A stretch of 64,000 nucleotides of DNA from Propionibacteriaceae bacterium (GTDB lineage: Bacteria > Actinomycetota > Actinomycetes > Propionibacteriales > Propionibacteriaceae). Below are positions 18,313-26,968 of the stretch, in pieces (position 1 is the stretch's first letter; the number at the start of each line of letters is the position of its first letter). Under the pieces are notes generated by a model. That model was given only the letters and a program-made list of their open reading frames with translations, did not search any database and was not told where the DNA came from. Where the stretch lies: positions 186,001 through 250,000 of the forward strand of contig JADKFR010000004.1 of NCBI GenBank assembly GCA_016717345.1, read 5' to 3'. The position numbers and the translations under genes are program-made.

Positions 18313-18318
18313 GTCCGC

Positions 18319-18324
18319 ATCCTA
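18319..18324 (-). promoter_or_regulatory. -10 box for leaderless K+ channel gene
   Basis: TAGGAT on the minus strand lies six bases before the GTG start. No ribosome binding site is present, consistent with leaderless initiation. Confidence 0.45.
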
Positions 18325-18402
18325 TGGCGGCTCGTCCCGGGCAACCTGGGATCCGCGGAATCGGGGGCCAAGGCGGGTCGCGGGCCGGCTCCTAGCGGGC
18401 TC

Positions 18403-18960
18403 CTAGGCCCGCAGTCCGTTGAACAGTACGTCCAGGAGCGTGTCGACGACCTGGGGCGATTGGGCGCCTCGGTCGCCGGCAGGGCTGAAGAACGGGTAGA
18501 GCATGCCAAGCAGGAGCCACACGACGGTGGCCGGGTCCAGCGGACGGAGGTCTCCGGCGGCGGTCCCTGAGGCGATCAACTGCCGCAGCGGATCGATGAA
18601 GCGAGCGTGGTAGGCGAGCGTGAAGGCGTCCCGCTGCTCGGGGTCGAGCTTGGGCACGTCGTTCATGGCCAGGCGCATGATCGCCCGTCGCCGCGGAGGA
18701 AGCTCGAACAGCCGGTGGACGAGCCAGCGCAGCTGGGCCTCGGGCCCCTCGGCACGCTCCGCGCTGGCGGCGACGACCTGGCTGATGTCGTCGAGGTACC
18801 CGGTGCAGATCGCGTCCAGGAGGTCCGCCTTGCCGGTGAAGTGGTAGTACAGGGCGGCTTTGGTGATGCCGCAGGCCTCGGAGATCTCGCGCATCGCGAC
18901 CCCGTCGTACCCGCGCTCGACGAAGAGTTGCGTCGCGGTCGTCAGAATGCGCTCACGCAT
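18403..18960 (-). CDS. TetR/AcrR family transcriptional repressor of the adjacent MFS pump
   Basis: A 185-residue regulator. The N-terminal HTH region is strongly conserved (RILTTATQLFVERGYDGVAM, then EISEACGITKAALYYHF). The C-terminal ligand domain ends VVDTLLDVLFNGLRA. Its start overlaps the last 8 bp of the upstream MFS gene, so the pump and regulator share a transcript. The palindrome at 20372-20399 upstream of the pump has the TTACT...AGTAA arms often bound by TetR proteins, so autoregulation of the whole operon is likely. Ligand unknown. Confidence 0.9.
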   Translation of the reverse strand: MRERILTTATQLFVERGYDGVAMREISEACGITKAALYYHFTGKADLLDAICTGYLDDISQVVAASAERAEGPEAQLRWLVHRLFELPPRRRAIMRLAMNDVPKLDPEQRDAFTLAYHARFIDPLRQLIASGTAAGDLRPLDPATVVWLLLGMLYPFFSPAGDRGAQSPQVVDTLLDVLFNGLRA

Positions 18961-20365
18961 GGGACGGCTGCCCTCCGGCCGCTTCCCGGGCTGCGGCGGG
19001 CAGTTGCTCCACCAGGCGCGACTTCAGCAGGACGGCGGGGGCCAGCAGCATCACGCCGAGGACCCCGATCAGGCCGAAGGCAGCGTCGTAACCGGCGGTC
19101 GTGCCTGCCGCGGACGCCGCCACAGCCCCCACGACAGCGCTTCCGACCAACTGGCCGAGGCTGGTGAAAACCGCCACCAGTCCCTGCGCTGAGGAGCGCT
19201 CCTGCGGGGTGGTCTCGTTCAACGTCACGTAGCGGATCGGCGCCCCGAGCAGGGCCGACATTCCCAAGCCGATCAGCACCCCGGCACCGATGAAGGCGGG
19301 CAGGGACTCCGAGGCCTGGCTGAGCAGGAGCATGCCGAGGCTCATCACCGAGATGCCCGTGAGGATCACCGTCCGGGATCCGAGGCGGTCGAGCAACCGT
19401 CCGGCCAGCGGGGAGCCGACGGCCATCGCCAGCACGACCGGCAGCAGCAGGTAGCTGGCCTCGGCGGCGTGGACGCCCAGCGCGACGACCGCCAGCGAGG
19501 GGATGAAGACGAGGCTCGCTTCGCCCAGGCCCGCCCCCGCGGTGAGGGTGTAGCCGAGCGCGAGCTGGCGGCGGCCGAACAGGTGGGTGGGGAAGACGGG
19601 GTGGTCCGCCCGCTGTTCGATGACGATCAGGGCGGCCCAGGCCAGGACTGACAGCGCCAGCCACGGCAGGACGTCCACGCTGGTGAGGCTCGTCCAGAAG
19701 CGGGTGGTGTCGATCTCATTGAGGCCGTAGGCAAGGGAGCCGAGGGCCAGCGCCAGGGTCAGCATGCCCGCCCAGTCGAACCCGCCTACCCCGGCGACCC
19801 GGGTGTGGGGGAGCAGCCGCCACGCGAGCCCGATCACCACCGCGGCGATCGGCAGGTTGATCAGGAACAGCCACTGCCAGCCGAAGCCGAGCAGCACGCC
19901 GCCGATGATGGGTCCGATCAGGAAGGCCATGCCGAACACTGCGCCGATCAGGCCGAGCGCGCCGCCGCGCTTCTCGGGGGGAAAGGTGTCGCCGATCACA
20001 GCGCTCGCCACGGGGAAGATGCCGCCGGCGCCGAAGCCCTGGATGGCGCGTCCGAGCAGCAGCACCCAGAAGAGCCCCAGGCCCTGCGAGCTCGCCACCA
20101 CCAGCGAGCCGATCGCGAACAGGCTGACATCGAGGATGTAGATCGCGCGGCGCCCGAAGAAGTCGGAGAGCTTGGCCATCAGCGGCGTACCGATCAGGTT
20201 CGCCAGCACATAGACGCTGAAGATCCACGACACGTCGCGGGAGTCGAGCCCGAATTGGGCTTGCATGGCCGGCAGCGCCGGGCCGACGATGGCGATGTCG
20301 AGGGCGCCCATCAGGACGCCGACGAACAGGACGGCGAGCAATTGGTTGCGGTTCCTGGGTGTCAT
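18953..20365 (-). CDS. MFS transporter, drug/H+ antiporter (DHA2-like)
   Basis: A 470-residue multi-helix membrane protein. It starts MTPRNRNQLLAVLFVGVLMG and carries motif A (PLMAKLSDFFGRRAIY), motif C-like GLIGAVFGMAFLIGPIIGGV and a helix-rich C-terminal half. The number of hydrophobic segments fits a 14-helix exporter. Proteins of this type expel toxic compounds; the substrate cannot be predicted. It is the first gene of an operon with the TetR gene. A near-perfect 28-bp palindrome begins 7 bp before its start codon, placing control directly over the translation start region. Confidence 0.9.
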   Translation of the reverse strand: MTPRNRNQLLAVLFVGVLMGALDIAIVGPALPAMQAQFGLDSRDVSWIFSVYVLANLIGTPLMAKLSDFFGRRAIYILDVSLFAIGSLVVASSQGLGLFWVLLLGRAIQGFGAGGIFPVASAVIGDTFPPEKRGGALGLIGAVFGMAFLIGPIIGGVLLGFGWQWLFLINLPIAAVVIGLAWRLLPHTRVAGVGGFDWAGMLTLALALGSLAYGLNEIDTTRFWTSLTSVDVLPWLALSVLAWAALIVIEQRADHPVFPTHLFGRRQLALGYTLTAGAGLGEASLVFIPSLAVVALGVHAAEASYLLLPVVLAMAVGSPLAGRLLDRLGSRTVILTGISVMSLGMLLLSQASESLPAFIGAGVLIGLGMSALLGAPIRYVTLNETTPQERSSAQGLVAVFTSLGQLVGSAVVGAVAASAAGTTAGYDAAFGLIGVLGVMLLAPAVLLKSRLVEQLPAAAREAAGGQPSHA

Positions 20366-20371
20366 GGTTCT

Positions 20372-20399
20372 CTCTTACTTACCGAGCGGTTAGTAAGAG
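20372..20399 (-). promoter_or_regulatory. TetR-type operator upstream of the MFS pump
   Basis: CTCTTACTTACC and GGTTAGTAAGAG form two 12-base arms around GAGC, with one mismatched pair. The palindrome is 7 bp from the MFS ATG. Arms of this TTACT/AGTAA type are typical TetR-family sites, and the TetR gene is in the same operon. Confidence 0.75.
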
Positions 20400-20458
20400 C
20401 GTAGCGGGCTGGCGAGCCGTTGCTCGCCACCGTCGTCGGGGGTCGCTCCCGGCGCCCC

Positions 20459-21961
20459 TCAGGCCGGGACTCCGCCGATGACGGTCGCCCACACGTCCAT
20501 CCGGCGCAGCCGGCGGGCCGCCTCGGCGCTGGAGAAGTCGGGGCACAGCGGGTCGTCGTCCAGCAGCACGAGGTCTCCCGGCTCGCCGGGCGCGATCCGT
20601 CCGCGCACGCTGGCGGCCAGCGCCTGGACGGGGCTCAAGGCCTGTGCCGGGTTCCAGGGGGCGTCATCGGGGTCCCCGCGATGGACGGCCGCCGCGATCG
20701 CCAGCCAGGGGTCCAGCGGGGCTACCGGCGCGTCGGACCCGAAGGCCAGCCTGACCCCGGCTGCGGCGAGCGACGCGAACGGGAAACAGCGGTCGGCCCG
20801 GTCCGGCCAGAGCTGGTGGGTCACCGCTCTGTCGTCGAGCAGGTGGGCCGGCTGGACGCTCGCCGTCAGGCCCAGCCTGGCCAGCCGTGAGACGTCCGCG
20901 GTGGCCATCAGTTGGGCATGTTCCAGCGAGCCGGTCGCGCCGGTGGCTTCGAAGGCGTCGAGCGCGGTCGAGACCGCCGCGTCCCCGATGGCGTGGACGG
21001 CCGCGGTCAGCCCGTGCGCGCGGGCCTGGGCCAGGAGTTGCGTCAGGGCGTCGAGGTCGTAGTTCTGCACGCCATGGGCCTCGGCCAGGCCGTCGGCGTT
21101 CGGGTACGGCTCGACGCAGCGCGCCGTCCGGGTGTTGAGGGAGCCGTCGGAGATGATCTTCAGCGACCCCATGGTCAGCATCGGGACGCCGTCCCGGCCG
21201 GCCAGCACGTCGCCGCTGCGCACCCCGGACGCGATCGCCTCGTCCAGGTCGTCGGGGTAGACCGAGGTCTGGACGCGCAGCAGCCCGGTGGCGGCATAGC
21301 GCTCCGGCCAGCGGCGGAATCCCGGCTCGAACTCGTAGTCGATGACGCCCACCACGCCGCGCCGGGCGGCCTCCTGCTGGGCGGCGGCATAGCTCCGGGG
21401 GCCGGCCTGCGCCAGTTCAGCCGCGACCACGTCAGCCAGAACGGCGAACCATTCCGCTTCGAGCAGGACCCCGGCCCGGGGGGCCAGGCCGAAGCGGGCC
21501 AGGGCCGCCGAGTTCAGCCAGCCGTTATGGCAGTCACCGCTGATCAGGACGACCGGGCGCTGGCCGGTGGCCCGATCGAGAGCGTCGACGGTCGGCGGCT
21601 CGGGCCAGGTGGGGGAGCGGTAACCGGCGCCGACCACCAGGTCGGACACCCCTGGCCGTCCCAGCGCGGCCGCCATCAGGGCCGCCGCGGCCGGGGCGCT
21701 GTCCGCGCTGGAGACATCCACCCGGGAGCGTCCCAACGACCACTGGCCGAGGTGGACGTGAGCGTCCCACAGGCCCGGCAGGGCCCAGCGTCCCTCGCCG
21801 TCGATGACCGCCTGATCGCCGGCGGGCTGGAGTCGTGGAGCGACGGCGGTGATCCGTCCCCGGGCGATGGCGACGTCCACCTCGCCGCTGCCGGTGGCGG
21901 GCGAGCCGTCCCCGCTCAGGTCGACCAGGCGTACCCGGCGGATGAGGGTGGCTGGGGTCAC
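20459..21961 (-). CDS. Amidohydrolase family protein (YtcJ/amidohydrolase 3-like)
   Basis: A 500-residue metal-dependent hydrolase. Features in order: the N-terminal composite beta-sandwich, the metal motif LPGLWDAHVHLGQW, the conserved GDCHNGWLNSAAL, the block KIISDGSLNTRTA, the metal histidines in AVHAIGDAAV and SLEHAQL, and the aspartate in LAFGSDAPVAPLDPW. The closing segment has IAPGEPGDLVLLDDDPL. These match the YtcJ-like subgroup, whose substrates (amides, carbamates) are mostly unproven. The GTG at 21961 has a strong AGGAGG ribosome binding site. It is divergent from the dehydrogenase gene, with 53 bp between the start codons. Confidence 0.88.
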   Translation of the reverse strand: MTPATLIRRVRLVDLSGDGSPATGSGEVDVAIARGRITAVAPRLQPAGDQAVIDGEGRWALPGLWDAHVHLGQWSLGRSRVDVSSADSAPAAAALMAAALGRPGVSDLVVGAGYRSPTWPEPPTVDALDRATGQRPVVLISGDCHNGWLNSAALARFGLAPRAGVLLEAEWFAVLADVVAAELAQAGPRSYAAAQQEAARRGVVGVIDYEFEPGFRRWPERYAATGLLRVQTSVYPDDLDEAIASGVRSGDVLAGRDGVPMLTMGSLKIISDGSLNTRTARCVEPYPNADGLAEAHGVQNYDLDALTQLLAQARAHGLTAAVHAIGDAAVSTALDAFEATGATGSLEHAQLMATADVSRLARLGLTASVQPAHLLDDRAVTHQLWPDRADRCFPFASLAAAGVRLAFGSDAPVAPLDPWLAIAAAVHRGDPDDAPWNPAQALSPVQALAASVRGRIAPGEPGDLVLLDDDPLCPDFSSAEAARRLRRMDVWATVIGGVPA

Positions 21962-22014
21962 GGTGATCCTCCTACGATCGAGCTCAACCGAATCATGACG
22001 CGAAGGAGCGGATC

Positions 22015-23475
22015 GTGACTGCACTGCCCGCCGGTGTCCCCACCGACTTGTTCATCGATGGACGCTGGCGGCCCGGCGGAGGCGGCCGCCGCTTCGTGGT
22101 CGACGACCCCGCCACCGGAGCCGAACTCGCCCAGGTCGCCGACGCCACCGACGCCGACGCCAGGGCGGCCCTCGATGCGGCGGCCGGTGCCGCGGAGTCC
22201 TGGCGTCGCACGGCTCCCCGGGTGCGCTCGGAACTGCTGCGCCGCGGCTACGAGGCGATCATGGCCAGGGCCGACGACTTCGCGCTGCTGATGACCCTGG
22301 AGATGGGCAAGCCGTTGGCTGAGGCCCGCGGCGAGGTCGCCTATGGGGCGGAGTTCCTGCGCTGGTTCGCCGAGGAGGCCGTCCGCGGCTACGGGCGCTA
22401 CTCCGCCGCCCCGGACGGCGGGCAGCGGATGCTGGTCACCAAGCGTCCGGTCGGACCGTGCCTGCTGATCACCCCCTGGAACTTCCCGCTGGCGATGGCC
22501 ACCCGCAAGTCGGCGCCCGCGCTGGCCGCGGGCTGCACCGTGGTGATCAAGCCGGCAGCGCTGACCCCGCTCACCACGCTGCTGTTCGCCCAGGTGATGC
22601 AGGAGGTCGGCCTGCCCGACGGCGTCATCAATGTCATCCCCACCAGCCATTCCGGTCCGGTGACGGCACCGCTGTTCGACGACCCGCGGCTGCGGAAACT
22701 GTCGTTCACCGGCTCCACGGAGGTGGGGCGGACGCTGCTGCGGCAGGCCGCGACGGGCATCCTCCGGACGTCGATGGAACTCGGGGGCAACGCCCCGTTC
22801 GTGGTGTTCGACGATGCCGACGTCGAGGCGGCCGTCACCGGGGCGTTCAACGCCAAGCTCCGCAACGGTGGCCAGGCCTGCACCGCGGCGAACCGCTTCT
22901 ACGTCCAGGCCGGGATCGCCGAGGAGTTCACCACCCGCCTGGCCGAGCGGGTTGCGGCGCTGCGGGTGGGGCCGGGGGTGGAACCCGACACCCAGCTCGG
23001 GCCGGTCATCGACGCCTCCGCGCGGGAACGCATCGCGGGCCTGGTCAGCGAGGCCAGTGCCGCCGGAGCGCGAGTGCTCACCGGGGGCGCCAGCCTGGAC
23101 CGTCCCGGCTGGTTCTACCAGCCCACCGTGCTGGCCGACGTGCCCACCGGTGCCCGGGTGATGACCGAGGAGATCTTCGGCCCGGTCGCCCCGATCAGCA
23201 CGTTCGCCACCGAGGACGACGCGGTCGCGCTGGCGAACGGGACCCCCTTCGGGCTGATCTCCTACGTCTTCACCGAGAACCTGGCCCGCTCCCTTCGGCT
23301 CAGCGAGCGCATCGAGACCGGCATGCTCGCGGTCAACGCGGGCGTGATCTCCAATCCCGCGGCGCCGTTCGGGGGCGTGAAGCACTCCGGCCTGGGTCGC
23401 GAAGGCAGTGTCGAGGGCATGGAGGAGTTCCTCGAAACCGTCTACGTCGGGATCGCCGACCCCTTCGCGGGCTAG
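22015..23475 (+). CDS. NAD(P)-dependent succinate-semialdehyde dehydrogenase-like aldehyde dehydrogenase
   Basis: A 486-residue ALDH-superfamily enzyme. It has the cofactor-binding ITPWNFPLAMATRK and FTGSTEVGR motifs, the general-base glutamate in MELGGNAPFVVF (about residue 254) and the catalytic cysteine in NGGQACTAANRFYV (about residue 288). The SSADH/GabD subgroup is suggested by LEMGKPLAEARGEV and the C-terminal NPAAPFGGVKHSGLGREG. It would oxidise succinic semialdehyde or a related aldehyde; no GABA transaminase is adjacent. The GTG start at 22015 has AAGGAG upstream. A strong hairpin follows its stop. Confidence 0.85.
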   Translation: MTALPAGVPTDLFIDGRWRPGGGGRRFVVDDPATGAELAQVADATDADARAALDAAAGAAESWRRTAPRVRSELLRRGYEAIMARADDFALLMTLEMGKPLAEARGEVAYGAEFLRWFAEEAVRGYGRYSAAPDGGQRMLVTKRPVGPCLLITPWNFPLAMATRKSAPALAAGCTVVIKPAALTPLTTLLFAQVMQEVGLPDGVINVIPTSHSGPVTAPLFDDPRLRKLSFTGSTEVGRTLLRQAATGILRTSMELGGNAPFVVFDDADVEAAVTGAFNAKLRNGGQACTAANRFYVQAGIAEEFTTRLAERVAALRVGPGVEPDTQLGPVIDASARERIAGLVSEASAAGARVLTGGASLDRPGWFYQPTVLADVPTGARVMTEEIFGPVAPISTFATEDDAVALANGTPFGLISYVFTENLARSLRLSERIETGMLAVNAGVISNPAAPFGGVKHSGLGREGSVEGMEEFLETVYVGIADPFAG

Positions 23476-23487
23476 GCGGGGAACATG

Positions 23488-23527
23488 GGTGGCAGTTGTG
23501 GCCCATAGTCGGGCCACAACTGCCACC
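23488..23527. terminator. Perfect 17-bp stem hairpin between convergent aldehyde and alanine dehydrogenase genes
   Basis: GGTGGCAGTTGTGGCCC pairs fully with its complement around a six-base loop (ATAGTC). It lies between two convergent genes and is symmetric, so it probably terminates both transcripts. Confidence 0.75.
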
Positions 23528-23560
23528 TGTCCGCCGCCACCTCAGGCGACGGCCGTCGCA

Positions 23561-24676
23561 TCAGTCGAGCAGGTCGTCCAGCGACGCGCACTCCAAGCCG
23601 AAGGCGTCGGCAACGCCGGCGTACGTGATCTGGCCGCCGGTGGTGTTGAGGCCCAGCGCGAGCGCCCGGTTCTCTTTCAGCGCCCGCTTCCACCCCTTGT
23701 CGGCCAACGCGACGGCATAGGGGAGAGTGGCGTTGGTGAGCGCCCACGTCGAGGTATTCGGCACCGCGCCGGGCATGTTTGCGACGCAGTAGAACACCGA
23801 GTCGTGCACCATGAACGTCGGATCGTCGTGCGTGGTGGGGTGGGAGTCCTCGAAGCAACCGCCCTGGTCGATGGCCACGTCCACCAGCACCGAGCCCGGC
23901 TTCATCTGGGCGACCAGTTCGTTGGTGACCAGCTTGGGAGCCTTCGCGCCGGGGATCAGCACCGTCCCGATGACCATGTCGGCGTTCAGCACCTGCTCGC
24001 GGATGCTCAGCCGGGAGGACACGATCTGGTGCACCCGGTTGTCGTAGCGCCAGAAGCTGAGCCTCAGCTTGTCCAGGTCGGTGTCGAGGATCGTCACGTC
24101 CGCCCCCATGCCGAGAGCGACGTTCGCCGCGTTCTGGCCGGCCACGCCACCGCCGAGCACGACGACCTTGGCGTTGGCGACGCCGCCGACGCACCCCATC
24201 AACACCCCGCGGCCGCCCTGCGCCTTCATCATCGCGTGGGCCCCCACCTGGGGGGCCAGGCAACCGGCCACCTCGGACATCGGGTAGAGCAGCGGCAGCA
24301 GACCGGAGGGGAGTTGGACGGTCTCGTAGGCCACCGCGGTCGTGCCCGCGGCCAGCAGTGCGTCCAGGCCGGGACGGTCGGCGGCCAGGTGCAGGTAGGT
24401 GAACAGCACCAGGTCCTCGCGCAGCCGGTGGTACTCGGCGGCGACCGGCTCCTTGACCTTCATGACCAGCTCGCCGGCCGCCCAGGTCGAATCCGCGTCG
24501 GGCAGGATCGTGGCGCCCTGGGCGACGAACTCCGCATCGGTGATGGACGAGCCGAGGCCCGCGCCCGCTTCGATGAACACCTGGTGGCCGTGGCCGACCA
24601 GTTCGGCGACCCCCACCGGGGTGATCGCGACGCGATACTCATGGTTCTTGATCTCACTCGGGATGGCGATCCGCAT
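23561..24676 (-). CDS. ald: Alanine dehydrogenase
   Basis: A 371-residue NAD-dependent enzyme interconverting L-alanine and pyruvate plus ammonia. It starts MRIAIPSEIKNHEYRVAITP, with the substrate-binding lysine in LVMKVKEP and histidine in FTYLHLAAD, and the NAD motif VVVLGGGVAGQNAANVALGMG. The C-terminal NMPGAVPNTSTWALTNATLP is a family signature. Length matches characterised Ald proteins. The ATG at 24676 is preceded by AAAGGA. It is convergent with the aldehyde dehydrogenase and divergent from the FMN-riboswitch transcript. Confidence 0.95.
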   Translation of the reverse strand: MRIAIPSEIKNHEYRVAITPVGVAELVGHGHQVFIEAGAGLGSSITDAEFVAQGATILPDADSTWAAGELVMKVKEPVAAEYHRLREDLVLFTYLHLAADRPGLDALLAAGTTAVAYETVQLPSGLLPLLYPMSEVAGCLAPQVGAHAMMKAQGGRGVLMGCVGGVANAKVVVLGGGVAGQNAANVALGMGADVTILDTDLDKLRLSFWRYDNRVHQIVSSRLSIREQVLNADMVIGTVLIPGAKAPKLVTNELVAQMKPGSVLVDVAIDQGGCFEDSHPTTHDDPTFMVHDSVFYCVANMPGAVPNTSTWALTNATLPYAVALADKGWKRALKENRALALGLNTTGGQITYAGVADAFGLECASLDDLLD

Positions 24677-24790
24677 GCTGGGTGTCCTTTCCTGGCGGCC
24701 CGGGCCGGCGCGTGTGCGGGACCCAGTCTGCTGCACCACAGGGTGTCTCCCAGCCACCGAACCCGACACGCCGCCGGCATCCAGCGGTAC

Positions 24791-24796
24791 TAGACT
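24791..24796 (+). promoter_or_regulatory. -10 box of the FMN-riboswitch transcript
   Basis: TAGACT lies about 10 bp before the 5' strand of riboswitch helix P1, which would start transcription at the edge of the aptamer. A clear -35 element was not recognised. Confidence 0.4.
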
Positions 24797-24805
24797 GCAG
24801 GGGAA

Positions 24806-24932
24806 CGTGCTCCGGGGTCGGTGTAATTCCGAACCGGCGGTGACAGTCCGCGACCCGGCCTCGCCCAGCGAGGACGGTTGACCTGGTGGAACTCCAGGAC
24901 CGACGGTGAAAGTCCGGAGGGGAGGCAGCACG
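24806..24932 (+). promoter_or_regulatory. FMN riboswitch (RFN element)
   Basis: The conserved RFN core is easy to see: GGGGTCGGTGTAATTCC, ACCGGCGGTGACAGTCC, GACCTGGTGGAACTCC, ACCGACGGTGAAAGTCC and GGAGGGGAGGCAGC. The closing helix P1 pairs CGTGCT (24806-24811) with AGCACG (24927-24932). It binds flavin mononucleotide and lowers expression of downstream flavin genes when FMN is plentiful. Here it precedes an ABC importer pair rather than rib biosynthesis genes. Confidence 0.95.
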
Positions 24933-24940
24933 GGTTCGGA

Positions 24941-24954
24941 CGGCGCTTGCGCCG
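24941..24954 (+). terminator. Hairpin in the riboswitch expression platform
   Basis: CGGCGC-TT-GCGCCG forms a compact stem just after the aptamer. No T-tract follows, and the permease ribosome binding site is about 50 bp downstream, so I cannot tell whether it terminates transcription or only helps fold the leader. Confidence 0.35.
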
Positions 24955-25016
24955 CCCCTGAGCCTTGCCTACCCACAACCATGCCCCGGGCCCACGAGTG
25001 GACCGGAGGATGGTGG

Positions 25017-25793
25017 ATGAGACAGCGACAGCCATGGCGTGGCACCGGGGTTGTAGCCCCCGTGCTGCTGGCTGCCGCGTTGCTGCTCGGCTGGGGCCTG
25101 ACCACCAACCTGAGCGCCATCCCGTCCTACCTGCTGCCGGCGCCCAGCCAGGTCGCCGCCCGGTTGGTCGCCGACCTGGCGAGTGGCGCGCTGCTGCCCT
25201 ACCTGGGCGTCACGCTGGCCGAGGCGCTCGGCGGCTGCGTGGTCGGCGCCCTGGTCGCGCTACCCCTGGCGGTGGCGATCCACCGCCTGGGGTGGTTCCG
25301 GGCCGCCGTCCAGCCCTTCCTCGGGGCCACCCAGGCGATCCCGGCGATCGCCCTCGCCCCGCTGCTGGTGTTGTGGATCGGGTACGGCTGGTGGGCCGTG
25401 GTCGTGCTCTGCTCGCTGATGGTGTTCTTCCCCATCCTGGTCTCCAGCGTGCTCGGGCTGCGCCACGTCGACGGCGACGTCCTGAAGGCGGCCCGCATCG
25501 ACGGGGCCGGCTCCTGGCACCTGCTCACCGACATCGAACTGCCCCTGGCGTGGCCCGCCGTCCTGGCCGGGCTGCGTAACGGTTTCACCTTGTCGATCAC
25601 GGGCGCCGTGGTCGGCGAGATGGTGATGGGCGGTCGCGGCCTCGGCATGGTGCTCACCGTCCAGCGCGACGCCGTCGACACCGCCGGCATGTTCGCCACG
25701 CTCACCGTGCTGTGCGCGGTGGCCGCCGGCCTCTACAGCCTGATCTACACCTGGGAGCGCCGTTCCCAGACCATCGAAGCCCTGACCACCTGA
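25017..25793 (+). CDS. ribX: ABC transporter permease, predicted riboflavin/flavin precursor importer (RibX-like)
   Basis: A 258-residue BPD_transp_1-type inner membrane permease with about six helices. The EAA loop is present (VLKAARIDGAGSWHLLTDIE, then LPLAWPAVLAG). The sequence is of the SsuC/TauC/ThiX class. Its role in flavin uptake is inferred from the FMN riboswitch immediately upstream and the NMT1-like binding protein downstream, the arrangement known as RibXY. The ATG at 25017 has GGAGG at good spacing; the frame extends back into the riboswitch without meaning. No ABC ATPase gene is adjacent, so the energising subunit must be encoded elsewhere. Confidence 0.85.
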   Translation: MRQRQPWRGTGVVAPVLLAAALLLGWGLTTNLSAIPSYLLPAPSQVAARLVADLASGALLPYLGVTLAEALGGCVVGALVALPLAVAIHRLGWFRAAVQPFLGATQAIPAIALAPLLVLWIGYGWWAVVVLCSLMVFFPILVSSVLGLRHVDGDVLKAARIDGAGSWHLLTDIELPLAWPAVLAGLRNGFTLSITGAVVGEMVMGGRGLGMVLTVQRDAVDTAGMFATLTVLCAVAAGLYSLIYTWERRSQTIEALTT

Positions 25794-25806
25794 ACGAAGG
25801 AACCTG

Positions 25807-26832
25807 ATGCGCAAGTTGCTCGCCGTGCTTGTCGGCACGCTGCTGCTGGCCGGCTGTGCCGCCCCCGCCGCCGCCCCGACCCCGTCCGTCACCGCGACCC
25901 CGTCCGCCACCCCCTCCCTGACGGCCGCCCGGATCGGCCTGAGCTACATCCCCAACGTCCAGTTCGCGCCGTTCTACGTCGCCGAGGCGGACGGGCTGTT
26001 CGCAGCCAACGGCGTCGCCGCGACGCTGCGCCACCACGGCGCCAGCGAGGGGCTGTTCACCGCCATCGCCGCAGGCCAGGAGGACTTCGTGATCGCCGGG
26101 GGGGACGAGGCCCTGCAAGCTCGCGAACAGGGGATCGACCTGGTGGCGATCGCCACCTACTACCGCAGCTACCCCGTCCAGATCATCGCCAAGGAATCCG
26201 GGCCGATCGACTCCCTGGCCGGCTTGAAGGGCAAGCGCATCGGCGTCCCCGGTCGCTACGGCGAATCCTGGTTCGGGCTGCTGGTGGCGCTGTCCAGCGC
26301 CGGTCTGACCGAGAAGGACGTCGACATCGTCGAGGTCGGCTACACCCAGCAGGCCGCGCTGACCACCGGCAAGGTGGACGCCGTGGTTGGCTTCAGCAAC
26401 AACGACCTGGTGCAGTTCGGGCTCGCCAAGGTGGCGGTCCGGGCCCTCCCGCTGACCAAGGAGGGTGAGCCGCCGCTGGTCAGCATCAGCCTGCTCACCA
26501 CCCGGGACTTCCTGACCGCTCATCCCGCCGTTGCTCAAGGGGTGGCGAAGGCCATGGTGTCCGGGATCTCCTCGACGGCCGCGGACCCCGAACGGGCGTT
26601 GACGATCTCAGCCGACCAGGTGCCGGGGCTTGGGGTCGAACCGGCGCTCAGCGCCGCCCGCGCGACCCTGACCGCCACCCTGACCGTGATGCTGACCCCC
26701 GAAGGCAAGGCCGACGGCTCCCTCGACCTGGCGCAGTGGCAGGCGATGGCGGACTTCATGCTGGCCAAGGGGTTGCTCACCAAGACGGCTGATGTGACGG
26801 CGGCCACGGCCCCGGAGGTGCTGGCGAGCTGA
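25807..26832 (+). CDS. ribY: ABC transporter substrate-binding lipoprotein, NMT1/THI5-like (RibY-like)
   Basis: A 341-residue lipoprotein. The signal peptide MRKLLAVLVGTLLLAGC ends in the lipobox LAGC (Cys17). A Pro/Thr/Ala linker follows, then an NMT1/THI5-type periplasmic binding fold starting ARIGLSYIPNVQFAPFYVAE. Its GSxP-like segments (GKRIGVPGRYGESWFG) suit small heterocyclic ligands. With the FMN riboswitch and permease upstream, it is most likely the flavin-capturing component. It begins 13 bp after the permease stop, with GAAGGAACC before the ATG. Confidence 0.85.
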   Translation: MRKLLAVLVGTLLLAGCAAPAAAPTPSVTATPSATPSLTAARIGLSYIPNVQFAPFYVAEADGLFAANGVAATLRHHGASEGLFTAIAAGQEDFVIAGGDEALQAREQGIDLVAIATYYRSYPVQIIAKESGPIDSLAGLKGKRIGVPGRYGESWFGLLVALSSAGLTEKDVDIVEVGYTQQAALTTGKVDAVVGFSNNDLVQFGLAKVAVRALPLTKEGEPPLVSISLLTTRDFLTAHPAVAQGVAKAMVSGISSTAADPERALTISADQVPGLGVEPALSAARATLTATLTVMLTPEGKADGSLDLAQWQAMADFMLAKGLLTKTADVTAATAPEVLAS

Positions 26833-26968
26833 GACGCCTCCGGGCCCGCCGGGTTCGGTACACCAGAGCCTGCTCCCTTGGCGTGGCTGGGCGGGCCCGC
26901 CGCCTTCGCCGGCCCACCAAGGAAGGCGATTGTTCAGCCGGGTCCCGGTCGGAGTTACGCTGAGCGGC

